From contig JAOUIM010000005.1 of NCBI GenBank assembly GCA_029884035.1, positions 1 through 27,664 of the forward strand: a stretch of DNA of 27,664 nucleotides, written 5' to 3'. Within the stretch, counting starts at the first letter, position 1; each line of letters starts with the position of its first letter. Below, in pieces: positions 14,742 to 22,542 of the stretch. The notes beneath the pieces were generated by a model that was not told the DNA's origin, did no database searches, and saw only the letters and a list, made by a program, of their open reading frames with translations. This DNA is from Aquincola sp. Its GTDB lineage: Bacteria; Pseudomonadota; Gammaproteobacteria; Burkholderiales; Burkholderiaceae_C. The position numbers and the translations under genes were made by a program.

Positions 14742-15378
14742 ATGGGCAAACACCTGGTCGATGCCGCCTGGCTGCTCTTCACCATCGTGTCGCTGGTCGT
14801 CATCGTGACACCCGGGCAGGACATGGTCCTGATGACGTCGCGCTCCATTGTGCAGGGCTCGGTGGCTGGCATGGTGACTGCGGCCGGCGTCAGCTTCGGG
14901 CTGGTGGGTCATGCGCTGCTGGCCACGGTGGGGCTGGGCGCTGCCGCGCGCTTCGGAAGCGCACTTCCTCGTGCTCAAGCTCGTCGGCGCTGGTTACCTC
15001 GTCTACCTGGGCATTGCAGTGCTGCGCGCGAAATCACGTCCGCTGGCCTTCACTGCCGGCGCGCCAGTGGCGCTGTGGCGACTGTTCTTCGACGGGGCGA
15101 TGTCCAACTGGACCAGTCCGAAGGTCGCCGTCTTCGACCTCGCCTTCCTGCCTCAGTTCGTGTTGCCTGGCGCGACGCACGCCACGGTGTCGGTGTTCGT
15201 GCTGGGGCGGGCCTTCGCGGTCATGACCATTCTCGTGAAGGGTCCGGTGGGCCTGGGGGCCGGGCTGCTGGCGCACTGGCTGCGAGCTCGCCCGAGCGTG
15301 CTTGCAGGGGCGTATCGCACCAGCGGTGCGGTTCTCGTCGGGTTGGGGCCCACGCTCGCGTTCGAGCGGCGCGCCTGA
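14742..15378 (+). pseudogene. LysE/RhtB family exporter, frameshifted
   Basis: Together the two frames encode a typical ~210-residue LysE-type amino-acid or metabolite exporter with six membrane helices. Frame one gives residues to about 67 (WLLFTIVSLVVIVTPGQDMV, GVSFGLVGHALLATVGLGAA). The rest (ASEAHFLVLKLVGAGYLVYLG, SPKVAVFDLAFLPQFV, and the C-terminal GLGPTLAFERR) is in the next frame. The switch lies near 14938-14956; removing one base in GCTGCCGCGCGC restores an unbroken LysE-like sequence. The first frame runs on to a spurious long tail. This is either a real disabling mutation or a sequencing error in a GC-repetitive stretch. The usual PGPDM motif reads PGQDM, and the middle NPK reads SPK, hinting at drift. 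ATG at 14742 is preferred; TTG at 14703 is possible. Confidence 0.8.
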
Positions 15379-15493
15379 GCCCGGGGGCGCCCATGCCCTG
15401 TTCAGCTCCGCACAGCGGGGGCCATTCGCCTGGTAGCGCAACGTTGCAGCGAGCCGAGGGCACGTAACGCCTGGCGCGCACCCGATCCAATCA

Positions 15494-15964
15494 ATGATTG
15501 CCGATATCTCCATCGAGCTGGCCAGGCGCGCCGACGCCGCGGCGATCGCGGCCCTCTCGCGCGATGCGATCGAACACGGCTTGCCCTGGCGCTGGACGCC
15601 GACACGTGTCAGGCGCGCGATCGAGCACCCGGAAACCAATGTGGCAGTGGTGCGCGAGCTCGGTGCGGTCGTTGCGTTCGGCATCATGATCTACGCCGGC
15701 GAGACGGCCCATCTGCAGTTGCTGGCGGTGCGGCCGTCACGACGCCGCTGCGGCGTGGGCAGCGCGCTGCTGATCTGGCTCGAGGGCGTCGCACGCGCCG
15801 CGGGCATCGCACGCATCGGCCTCGAAGCCCGCGTCGACAATGCGGCCGGACGATGCTTCTATAGCGAACACGGGTACCACGAACGCCACATCGTTGCGGC
15901 GATGTACGGCGGACGGTTCGACGGCGTGCGGATGGAAAAGTGGCTGCGGCCCGCTGCGCAATGA
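15494..15964 (+). CDS. GNAT family N-acetyltransferase
   Basis: A 156-residue acetyltransferase. The acetyl-CoA pyrophosphate loop is RRRCGVGSALL within LLAVRPSRRRCGVGSALLIW (about residues 76-95). Later motif B follows as IGLEARVDNAAGRCFYSEHGY, with the FY-x(2-3)-GY pattern that closes the cofactor pocket. The N-terminal part (IELARRADAAAIAALSRDAIEHGL) fits the first strand and helices. The acceptor substrate is unknown. No strong ribosome site precedes the ATG. A 10-bp palindrome, GCAACGTTGC, lies at 15438-15447 in the 115-bp gap before it. Confidence 0.88.
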   Translation: MIADISIELARRADAAAIAALSRDAIEHGLPWRWTPTRVRRAIEHPETNVAVVRELGAVVAFGIMIYAGETAHLQLLAVRPSRRRCGVGSALLIWLEGVARAAGIARIGLEARVDNAAGRCFYSEHGYHERHIVAAMYGGRFDGVRMEKWLRPAAQ

Positions 15965-16010
15965 TCGAACCGATTGCGCGCCGGCGCGCACTCTGGCTAC
16001 GATGGCCGCC

Positions 16011-16619
16011 ATGCCCACCCATCGCACCGCCCTCACCCGCAGCCTGCTCACCGACACGCCGAAGGGCTTGCCCGCAGGAGGCAAGCTGCGCGTTCGCCGT
16101 GTGATGATCTTCAACGGCGAGACCTTCCTCGTGCCGCAGTGCATCCAGCGCATCGACTCGACATCGACGCATGGCTGGCAGGTTCGTTACCACGGCACCA
16201 AGATGTTCTCGGACCACACGCGCGATGGCCGTGGTGCCGAGGCAGCGCTGGCGAAGGCGACGAAGGAGCTGCTCGCGCGCATCGCGGCGCACCCGGCGCC
16301 GGTCGTGCTGCAACGCGCGCCCAGCTCGAACAAGACCTCGGGGCTGCCGGCGGGCATCTCGGGGCCGATCGTGCGCGTGCGGCCCGACCGCGGCACGCGC
16401 ACCGCCGCCCTGTCCGTGCTGCTGCCGCAATTCAACGACAAGCCACGCGTGCGCAGCGTCTACATCGGCAGCGAGCGCACCTACACGCTACAGCGTTTCC
16501 GCGCCGCGCTGGCCAAAGCGAAGGCGCTGCGCGCCGAGGCAATGGCCGCGTACGCGCAGGCTGCGACGCGCGCGCGGCGCGCGGCAGCCAGGGAACTGAA
16601 GGCCACGATCAAGCGCTGA
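16011..16619 (+). CDS. AP2/ERF-like two-repeat protein, function unknown
   Basis: About 202 residues, basic. Two copies of one unit can be seen: roughly residues 18-92 and 109-182. Both begin with GLPAG and a short strand rich in Val and Arg, continue with a beta-rich part (GWQVRYHGTKMFSDHTRDG in the first, RVRSVYIGSERTYTL in the second) and end with an Ala/Lys-rich helix (EAALAKATKELLARI; RAALAKAKALRAEAMAAY). The pattern of three strands and one helix, with GW-VR and S/T-rich turns, recalls AP2/ERF DNA-binding domains that also occur in bacterial proteins. This is a resemblance by eye. The basic tail (ARRAAARELKATIKR) would suit DNA binding. ATG at 16011 or 16002. It overlaps the converging tdh gene by 11 bp. 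Confidence 0.6.
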   Translation: MPTHRTALTRSLLTDTPKGLPAGGKLRVRRVMIFNGETFLVPQCIQRIDSTSTHGWQVRYHGTKMFSDHTRDGRGAEAALAKATKELLARIAAHPAPVVLQRAPSSNKTSGLPAGISGPIVRVRPDRGTRTAALSVLLPQFNDKPRVRSVYIGSERTYTLQRFRAALAKAKALRAEAMAAYAQAATRARRAAARELKATIKR

Positions 16620-17556
16620 GCGTGCGACGCAGATTGACCAGCATCTCGCCCACCATCGCATCGAGGTCGTAGCGCGGCTGCCAGCCCCAGTCGCGCCGAG
16701 CCGCGCTGTCGTCGATCGACCGCGGCCAGCTGGCGGCGATGGCCTGGCGAAAGTCGGGCACGCAGTCCATCTCGAAGGCAGGGATGTGGCGCCGGATCGC
16801 AGCGGCGATCTGCAGCGGCGTGAAGCTGATGCCCGCGAGGTTGTACGAGTGCCGATCGCGCACGCATTCACCAGGCGCGTCCATCAGTTCCAGCGTCGCA
16901 CGGATCGCATCGTCCATGTACATCATCGGCAGCGACTGGTCGGCCTGCAGGAAGCAGGTGTAGCGGCCGTCCTTGAGCGCGGCGTGGAAGATCTCGACCG
17001 CGTAGTCCGTGGTGCCGCCGCCGGGCGGCGTCTTCCAACTGATGAGGCCCGGGTAGCGCAGGCTGCGCACGTCGACACCATGATGCCGGTGGTACCACGC
17101 GCACCAGCCCTCGCCCGCGAGTTTGCTGATCCCGTACACCGTGCTCGGATCCATCACCGTCTGCTGCGGTGTGTGATCCTGCGGCGTGCCGGGGCCGAAG
17201 GCCGCGATCGAACTCGGCCAGAAGATGCGCTCGAGCTTGTGCGAACGCGCCACCTCGAGCACGTTGAGCAGGCCCTTCATGTTCAGGTCCCAGGCCCACA
17301 TCGGGTGCTTCTCACCGCGCGCCGACAGTGCGGCTGCGAGGTGGTAGACGTGACCGATACCGTGCCGCTCGACGATCGACGTGAGCGCGCCGATGTCGGT
17401 GCAGTCGAGCGTCTCGTGCGCGAGGCCCGCCACCTTGCCCTGCGGCGCCAGGTCGCTCGTGACGACCGCGCCACTGCCGTGGCGTTCGGCAAGAGCGACC
17501 GCGAGCTCAGTGCCGATCTGGCCGTTGGCGCCGATGATCAGGACCTTCGGCACCAT
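16609..17556 (-). CDS. L-threonine 3-dehydrogenase, SDR (epimerase-like) type
   Basis: A 315-residue extended short-chain dehydrogenase. It oxidises L-threonine to 2-amino-3-ketobutyrate with NAD+. Seen in the sequence: VLIIGANGQIGTELA with GxxGxxG at residues 9-15, DxTD after the second strand, HLAAALSARGE, the catalytic WPSSIAAFG and Tyr141/Lys145 in YGISKLAGE, and PGLISWKTPPGGGTTDYAVEIF, which is characteristic of the UDP-galactose-epimerase-like threonine dehydrogenases known from Cupriavidus and others. ATG at 17556 is chosen because GGAGG lies 6 bases upstream; the GTG at 17559 is too close. It follows kbl by 31 bp, forming the two-step threonine degradation operon. The E. coli counterpart is an unrelated zinc enzyme. 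Confidence 0.92.
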   Translation of the reverse strand: MVPKVLIIGANGQIGTELAVALAERHGSGAVVTSDLAPQGKVAGLAHETLDCTDIGALTSIVERHGIGHVYHLAAALSARGEKHPMWAWDLNMKGLLNVLEVARSHKLERIFWPSSIAAFGPGTPQDHTPQQTVMDPSTVYGISKLAGEGWCAWYHRHHGVDVRSLRYPGLISWKTPPGGGTTDYAVEIFHAALKDGRYTCFLQADQSLPMMYMDDAIRATLELMDAPGECVRDRHSYNLAGISFTPLQIAAAIRRHIPAFEMDCVPDFRQAIAASWPRSIDDSAARRDWGWQPRYDLDAMVGEMLVNLRRTLSA

Positions 17557-17587
17557 CACCGGCCTCCGCCACCGAGGAGGTTCGGGC

Positions 17588-18784
17588 TCACTTGGCGATC
17601 CCGAGTTCCCTGCCCGCCTGCGCGAACGCCTTCACCGCCGGCTCGAGATGCCGCCGGTCGTGCACCGCACTCATCTGCACCCGGATGCGCGCCTGGCCTT
17701 TGGGCACCACCGGGAAGAAGAACCCGACCACATAGACACCCAGTTCGAGCAGGCGTGAAGCCAGCTGCTGCGCCTTTGACGCGTCGTAGACCATGATCGG
17801 CACGATCGGGTGCTCGCCGGGCTTGATGTCGAATCCGGCCCGGCTGATGGCACCGCGGAAGTACGCGGTGTTGTCGGCCAGCTTGTCGCGCAGCGCGGTC
17901 GAGGCTTCGAGCAGATCGAGCACGGCGATCGACGCGCCGGCGATCGCGGGCATCAGCGTGTTGGAGAACAGGTAGGGTCGCGACCGCTGGCGCAGCAGTT
18001 CGACCACTTCCCTGCGCGCGGCCGTAAAGCCCCCCGATGCGCCGCCCAGCGCCTTGCCGAAGGTGCCGGTAATGATGTCGATCTTGCCGAACACGCCGCG
18101 GTGCTCGTGCGTGCCGCGTCCTGTGGCCCCCATGAAGCCGGTGGCGTGGCACTCGTCGATGCCGAGCAGCGCGCCATGACGGTCGCACAACGCACGCATC
18201 GCGTCGAGCTGTGCGATCGTGCCGTCCATCGAAAACACGCCATCGGTGAAGACGAGCGTGAAGCGAGCACCCTGGGCCTTTGCCTCGGCCAGGCAGCGCT
18301 CGAGATCGGCCATGTCGTTGTGCCGGTAGCGCCAGCGCTGCGCCTTGCACAGCCGGATCCCGTCGATGATCGAGGCGTGGTTCAGCTCATCGCTGATCAC
18401 CGCGTCCTGCTCGCCGAGCAGGGGCTCGAACAGGCCGCCGTTGGCGTCGAATGCGGCGGCATAGAGGATCGCGTCCTCGCAGCCGACAAAGCGCGCAATG
18501 CGCGCCTCGAGCGCCTTGTGCAGGTCCTGCGTGCCGCAGATGAAGCGCACGCTGCTCATGCCGTAGCCGTGCGTGCGCAGGGCCTCGTGCGCAGCCTCGA
18601 TGACCGCCGGGTGCGACGACAGGCCCAGGTAGTTGTTGGCGCACAGGTTGATGACCTCGCGCCCGTCGGCGGTCTTCACCGTCGCGCCCTGCGGCGTGGT
18701 GATCACGCGCTCGGACTTGTACAGGCCGGCACCCCTGAGCCCGTCGAGTTCGGCACGCAGGTGGGCGAGAAAGGCAGTGCTCAT
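17588..18784 (-). CDS. kbl: 2-amino-3-ketobutyrate CoA ligase (glycine C-acetyltransferase)
   Basis: A 398-residue PLP enzyme, the same length as E. coli Kbl. It cleaves 2-amino-3-ketobutyrate with CoA to glycine and acetyl-CoA in the cytoplasm. The PLP lysine is Lys244 in TGTFGKALGG. Other signatures are CANNYLGLSSHP (48-59), GYGMSSVRFICGTQDLHK (73-90), DELNHASIIDGIRLC, FTDGVFSMDG, and GIDECHATGFMGATGRG with the Asp and His that hold the cofactor ring. Threonine dehydrogenase follows in the same operon, which removes the unstable intermediate quickly. It is divergent from an XRE-cupin regulator, with a perfect palindrome in the 63-bp gap, so substrate-controlled repression is likely. Confidence 0.96.
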   Translation of the reverse strand: MSTAFLAHLRAELDGLRGAGLYKSERVITTPQGATVKTADGREVINLCANNYLGLSSHPAVIEAAHEALRTHGYGMSSVRFICGTQDLHKALEARIARFVGCEDAILYAAAFDANGGLFEPLLGEQDAVISDELNHASIIDGIRLCKAQRWRYRHNDMADLERCLAEAKAQGARFTLVFTDGVFSMDGTIAQLDAMRALCDRHGALLGIDECHATGFMGATGRGTHEHRGVFGKIDIITGTFGKALGGASGGFTAARREVVELLRQRSRPYLFSNTLMPAIAGASIAVLDLLEASTALRDKLADNTAYFRGAISRAGFDIKPGEHPIVPIMVYDASKAQQLASRLLELGVYVVGFFFPVVPKGQARIRVQMSAVHDRRHLEPAVKAFAQAGRELGIAK

Positions 18785-18816
18785 GGCAGGTTCCGCTTGT
18801 ACACTGATCGGCAAGA

Positions 18817-18834
18817 TGTTCGATATATCGAACA
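18817..18834. promoter_or_regulatory. 18-bp perfect palindrome, likely operator of the kbl-tdh regulator
   Basis: TGTTCGATATATCGAACA reads the same on both strands. It sits in the 63-bp gap between the divergent kbl and XRE-cupin genes, 14 bp before the regulator's start codon and 33 bp before kbl. Its AT-rich centre (GATATATC) could serve as a -10 box: TTGTAC at 18797-18802 gives a -35 at 17-18 bp for the regulator direction. A dimeric HTH protein bound here would block transcription both ways. Confidence 0.75.
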
Positions 18835-18847
18835 AAGGTTCGCTATC

Positions 18848-19429
18848 TTGCCACGCACCCCCCCCGCCCCGCAAGAGCCCCCGAAGGTCGGGGCAACGCT
18901 CGCCGCCCTGCGCCAGCGGCGCGGCCTGTCGCTGGACGAACTGTCGCGCCAGGCGGGCGTCAGCAAGTCGATGCTGTCGCAGATCGAGCGCAACCAGGCC
19001 AACCCGACGGTGGCGGTGGTCTGGCGGCTGGCCACGGCGCTCGGCGTCGCGGTCGGCGAGCTGCTCGGTGATGGCCGGCCGGCCGCGCCGCTGCTGGCCA
19101 CCATCGCGGCGCATGCGACGCCGACGCTGACGAGCCCGGACGGCAAGTGCGAGCTGCGCATCCTGGGGCCGATCGAGCTGGCCGGGCAGTTCGAGTGGTA
19201 CACGCTCACGGTGCAGCCTGGCGGCACGTTGGCCTCGCAGCCGCACGAGCCCGGCTCGCGCGAGCACCTGAGCGTGCTGGCGGGTGCGCTGGAGGTCGCC
19301 GCCGGTCCCGAGGTGGCGCGGGTGCGCCACGGTGAAACCGCGCGCTACGCGGTCGATGTCGCGCACCGCATCCACAACCCGGGGAAGACCCAAGCCCTGG
19401 CGATCCTCGTGGTGCTGCACCCGACCTGA
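18848..19429 (+). CDS. XRE family transcriptional regulator with cupin domain
   Basis: About 193 residues. An HTH_3 domain spans roughly residues 13-70: VGATLAALRQRRGLSLDELS, then the recognition helix region QAGVSKSMLSQIERNQANPT and RLATALGVAVGELL. A small cupin fold follows (YTLTVQPGGTLASQPHEPGS, EHLSVLAGALEV, AHRIHNPGK), which in such regulators senses a small ligand. The start used is TTG at 18848 with AAAGG 9 bases upstream. Eight consecutive C residues at 18858-18865 lie four codons in. If the true tract were nine, ATG at 18816 would be in frame instead. It is divergent from kbl-tdh and probably represses both that operon and itself; the ligand may be threonine or a product, which is inference. 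Confidence 0.9.
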   Translation: MPRTPPAPQEPPKVGATLAALRQRRGLSLDELSRQAGVSKSMLSQIERNQANPTVAVVWRLATALGVAVGELLGDGRPAAPLLATIAAHATPTLTSPDGKCELRILGPIELAGQFEWYTLTVQPGGTLASQPHEPGSREHLSVLAGALEVAAGPEVARVRHGETARYAVDVAHRIHNPGKTQALAILVVLHPT

Positions 19430-19447
19430 TGCACCGCACGCCCTGTC

Positions 19448-19473
19448 GCCGCGCGTGGCGGTCCGTGCGCGGC
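19448..19473. terminator. possible bidirectional terminator hairpin
   Basis: GCCGCGC (19448-19454) pairs with GCGCGGC (19467-19473) across a 12-base loop, with a G-T pair able to extend the stem. It lies in the 47-bp gap between the converging regulator and YihY genes. No T-run is present on either side, so efficiency is uncertain. Confidence 0.35.
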
Positions 19474-19476
19474 CGG

Positions 19477-20715
19477 CTACAGCAGATCGGCGAGCGCGAC
19501 GCGCTCCAGGCCGGCGCGCTCGCGGAACGCACGCGATGCCGGAGACGCCTCGATCAGCAGCGCATCGATCAGCGGCCGAGCCGACGTGGTGGCAGGCTCG
19601 GCGAGCAGCACGAGGCGCTGGCCGCCCTCCTCGTCCAAGCGAGCGACCCAGTCCATGTCGACGAGGGCGTCGACCACGGGCTCGACCTGCAGCGGGTCGG
19701 TGCCGATCTCGGCGGCCAGCTGGTGCATCGGCAGCCCGCGGGTGCGGCCGGCACGGGCGCTAGCAAGCGCGCCGAGCACGGCCAGAGCGAGCGTGAATCC
19801 CTGCCCGGGCCGGGTCGGCATCCGCGTGATGCGCATCGACAGGCTTGGCGCGTAGGCCGCGATGACCGCACCCCACAGCACGATGAGCCAGCCGACGTAG
19901 ATCCACAGCAGGAAGATCGGCACCGCCGCGAACGCACCGTAGACCGCCGAATACGTGGGCATCGCGCCGACGTACCACGCCAGTCCGCGCTTGGCGACCT
20001 CGAGCCCCGCGGCGACGAAGACGCCGCCCGAGATGGCGTGGCGCCAGCGCACATGCGTGTTCGGCACGTAATGGAACATCGCGGCCATGCCGCCGGCCAT
20101 CAGCACGAACTCGGCGATGTTGAGCAATAGCCCCACGCCACCCGTCAGTTCACCGACGAGGCCCTTGCTTGCTGACAGCACCCACGACGTCAGCGACAGG
20201 CTCACGCCCAGCAGCAGCGGCCCGAGCGTCAGCCCGCCCCAGTACACGAGCACGCGCTGCGCGATCGGGCGCGGGCGCTTGACGCGCCAGATCGCGTTGA
20301 GCGAGCGGTCGATCGTGAGCATCAGCGCCAGCGCGGTCGCCAGGAGCACTGCCAGTCCCAGCGACCCCATGCGAGCCGCCTTGGTGGCGAACTGTGTCAG
20401 CGCCCCGAGCACCGGCTTGGCGATGCCATCAGGCACGAGCGACTGCAGGAAGTACCGCTCGAGCGCGGACTGAAAGCTCGCGAACATCGGAAAGGCGCTG
20501 AACACCGCGAGCATCACCGTCACCAGCGGCACCAGCGCAATCAGCGTCGTGAACGTGAGGCTGCTCGCAGTCAGGCCGAGATGGTCATCGCGGAAGCGCT
20601 CGCGCAGCGTGCGCGCGGTGTCGAGCCAGGGCCAGCGCTGCAGCGTCTGGACCAGCTCGGCTGCGCGGTTGCGCCATGCAACCAGCGCCGATGCAAGCAG
20701 GCTCGTTCGGGTCAT
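19477..20715 (-). CDS. YihY/UPF0761 (BrkB-like) inner membrane protein
   Basis: A 412-residue membrane protein. The family core covers about residues 35-300: RERFRDDHLGLTASSLTFTT, LIALVPLVTVMLAVFSAFP, six hydrophobic helices, and AVYGAFAAVPIFLLWIYVGW near the end, which is the family signature. A C-terminal cytoplasmic domain of about 110 residues (RGLPMHQLAAEIGTDPLQVE and onward) resembles a winged-helix fold; it is present in long proteobacterial members and absent from the 290-residue E. coli YihY. The function is not settled; older annotation as ribonuclease BN is wrong. ATG at 20715 is chosen. It is divergent from the DUF2069 gene with only 18 bp between start codons. Confidence 0.92.
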   Translation of the reverse strand: MTRTSLLASALVAWRNRAAELVQTLQRWPWLDTARTLRERFRDDHLGLTASSLTFTTLIALVPLVTVMLAVFSAFPMFASFQSALERYFLQSLVPDGIAKPVLGALTQFATKAARMGSLGLAVLLATALALMLTIDRSLNAIWRVKRPRPIAQRVLVYWGGLTLGPLLLGVSLSLTSWVLSASKGLVGELTGGVGLLLNIAEFVLMAGGMAAMFHYVPNTHVRWRHAISGGVFVAAGLEVAKRGLAWYVGAMPTYSAVYGAFAAVPIFLLWIYVGWLIVLWGAVIAAYAPSLSMRITRMPTRPGQGFTLALAVLGALASARAGRTRGLPMHQLAAEIGTDPLQVEPVVDALVDMDWVARLDEEGGQRLVLLAEPATTSARPLIDALLIEASPASRAFRERAGLERVALADLL

Positions 20716-20733
20716 CGCCCTATGATGCCAAAC

Positions 20734-21108
20734 ATGACATCCCCGAGCGCCACGGCACCCGATGCCTTCCTGCTGCGCGTGCGCGCGGTCGCCGTGTCGA
20801 TCCTGCTCGCGCTGGTGGTGCTCGGCCTCGCCTGGGAGCTTTGGCTTGCGCCGACCGGCGGCCGCAGCTGGGCGCTGAAGGTGCTGCCGCTGGCGCTGGC
20901 GACAACGGGGCTGCTGAAGTTCCGCATGATCACGCACCGCTGGCTTGCCTTGCTCGTCTGGGCCTATGTCGCCGAGGGGGCGGTACGCGCGTTCACCGAA
21001 CATGGCATCGTGGTCCCGCTTGCGCTGCTGCAGGCGGGCCTTGGCGTGCTTCTCTTCACGGCCTGCGTGGCCCACATCCGGTGGCGGCTGCGCAAGAACG
21101 CGGCATGA
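20734..21108 (+). CDS. DUF2069 membrane protein
   Basis: A 124-residue membrane protein. Hydrophobic helices lie at about residues 18-36 (AVSILLALVVLGLAWELWLA), 48-60, 71-85 (WLALLVWAYVAEGAVRAF) and 92-112. The WELWLAP and ALKVLPL segments, then WLALLVWAYVAEG, are typical of DUF2069, a family without assigned function. ATG at 20734 is used; in-frame ATGs at 20722 and 20725 are alternatives. Its stop overlaps the start of the FAD oxidase gene (ATGA), so the two are coupled. Confidence 0.88.
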   Translation: MTSPSATAPDAFLLRVRAVAVSILLALVVLGLAWELWLAPTGGRSWALKVLPLALATTGLLKFRMITHRWLALLVWAYVAEGAVRAFTEHGIVVPLALLQAGLGVLLFTACVAHIRWRLRKNAA

Positions 21109-22517
21109 CGGCGAGCACCGCGCTGATCGATGTCCTGCGCGGCGCCGTGGGTACGGCGCACGTGCTCACCAGCGGCGATCTGACGGCCTGGGAACTCGAC
21201 TGGCGCCAGCGCTGGCGCGGCAAGGCGCTGGCGGTCGTGCGTCCCGCATCGACGCAGGAGGTCGCCGCGGTGGTCCGTGCCTGCGCCGCGCACGGTGCAT
21301 CGATCGTGCCGCAGGGCGGCAACACCGGGCTGGTGGGCGGCGGCGTGCCCGATGCGAGTGGTTCGCAGGTGCTGTTGTCGCTCACGCGCCTGAACCGCAT
21401 CCGGGAGATCGATCGCGCCAATCTCACGCTGACGGCCGAAGCGGGCTGCGTGCTGCAGGCGGTGCAGCAGGCCGCGTCCGACGCCGGCCTGCTGTTCCCG
21501 CTGTCGCTGGCGGCCGAGGGCAGCTGCACGATCGGCGGCAACCTGGCAACCAATGCCGGCGGCACGCAGGTGCTGCGCTACGGCAACGCGCGTGCCCTGT
21601 GCCTCGGACTCGAGGTCGTGACAGCCGCTGGCGAGGTCTGGCAGGGACTGACCGGCCTGCGCAAGGACAACACCGGCTACGACCTGCGCGACCTGTTCAT
21701 CGGCAGCGAGGGCACGCTGGGCGTGATGACCGCGGCGACGCTTGCCCTGCATCCGCAGCCCGCGGCGGCGATGACCGCAATGGCGCGCTGCGCAACGATC
21801 GAAGCCTGTGTGAGACTGCTCGGCATGGCCCAGCAACGGCTCGGACCGGGGCTCACCGGGTTCGAGGCGATGAACGCGTTCTCGCTCGCGCTGGTGGCGC
21901 GGCACTTTCCCGACCAGCGGCAGCCGCTCGCACCAGGCCCATGGACCGTGCTGCTCGAACTCGCCGACACCGATGGCCAGGCGCACGCGCACGCGCGTCT
22001 CGAAACCCTGCTCGGCACCGCTCTCGAGACGGGACTGATCGATGACGCAGCGATCGCCGAGAGCTTGGCGCAATCGCGGGCGATGTGGCACCTGCGGGAG
22101 TCGATCCCGCTCGCCCAGGCCGAGGAAGGCCTGAACATCAAGCACGACATTTCACTGCCAGTGTCGCGCATCGCGGCGTTCTGCGACACGACGGGCGCGG
22201 CACTGGCGCACGCGGTGCCGGGCATGCGGCTGGTGAACTTCGGACACCTCGGCGACGGCAATCTGCACTACAACGTGCAGGCGCCCGAGGGCCTCGATGC
22301 GGCTGCGTTCCTGCAGGCGCACGAGCACGACGTCAACCGGATCGTCTACGACGCAGTGGCCGCGCACGCCGGCTCAATCTCGGCCGAGCACGGCATCGGC
22401 GCGCTCAAGCGCGATGAACTACCCCGCTACAAGGATGCGACGGCGCTGGCACTGATGCGCGCGATCAAGCACGCACTCGACCCAAGAGGCACGCTGAACC
22501 CGGGACGCGTGCTGTAG
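21105..22517 (+). CDS. FAD-binding 2-hydroxyacid oxidase/dehydrogenase (GlcD/D2HGDH-like)
   Basis: A 470-residue flavoprotein of the vanillyl-alcohol-oxidase type. The FAD pyrophosphate site is VPQGGNTGLVGGGVP (about residues 68-82), followed by GGNLATNAGGTQVLRYGN and FIGSEGTLGVMT. The C-terminal catalytic part holds NFGHLGDGNLHYNV (about 375-390), whose histidines bind metal and substrate, and SAEHGIGALKRDELP (about 425-440). These match the D-lactate/D-2-hydroxyglutarate dehydrogenase branch rather than the shorter glycolate oxidase subunits GlcE and GlcF. It oxidises a D-2-hydroxyacid to the 2-oxoacid, giving electrons to a carrier; the exact substrate is uncertain. The start overlaps the DUF2069 stop by 4 bp. 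It converges on the DUF1178 gene. Confidence 0.92.
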   Translation: MTASTALIDVLRGAVGTAHVLTSGDLTAWELDWRQRWRGKALAVVRPASTQEVAAVVRACAAHGASIVPQGGNTGLVGGGVPDASGSQVLLSLTRLNRIREIDRANLTLTAEAGCVLQAVQQAASDAGLLFPLSLAAEGSCTIGGNLATNAGGTQVLRYGNARALCLGLEVVTAAGEVWQGLTGLRKDNTGYDLRDLFIGSEGTLGVMTAATLALHPQPAAAMTAMARCATIEACVRLLGMAQQRLGPGLTGFEAMNAFSLALVARHFPDQRQPLAPGPWTVLLELADTDGQAHAHARLETLLGTALETGLIDDAAIAESLAQSRAMWHLRESIPLAQAEEGLNIKHDISLPVSRIAAFCDTTGAALAHAVPGMRLVNFGHLGDGNLHYNVQAPEGLDAAAFLQAHEHDVNRIVYDAVAAHAGSISAEHGIGALKRDELPRYKDATALALMRAIKHALDPRGTLNPGRVL

Positions 22518-22542
22518 GGCCCGTCAACGCAGACGGCGCGCG

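Noticed and set aside
15438..15447. GCAACGTTGC palindrome before the GNAT gene as an operator
   Set aside because: A single 10-bp palindrome is too short to support on its own; mentioned only as context.
18785..19420. Upstream extension of kbl through the XRE-cupin gene to about 19420
   Set aside because: Kbl homology begins at the ATG at 18784 and gives exactly the usual family length; upstream sequence is the regulator and operator.
20964..22145. Open frame of 393 codons opposite the FAD oxidase gene
   Set aside because: Antisense shadow; the FAD-binding motifs on the plus strand are unmistakable.
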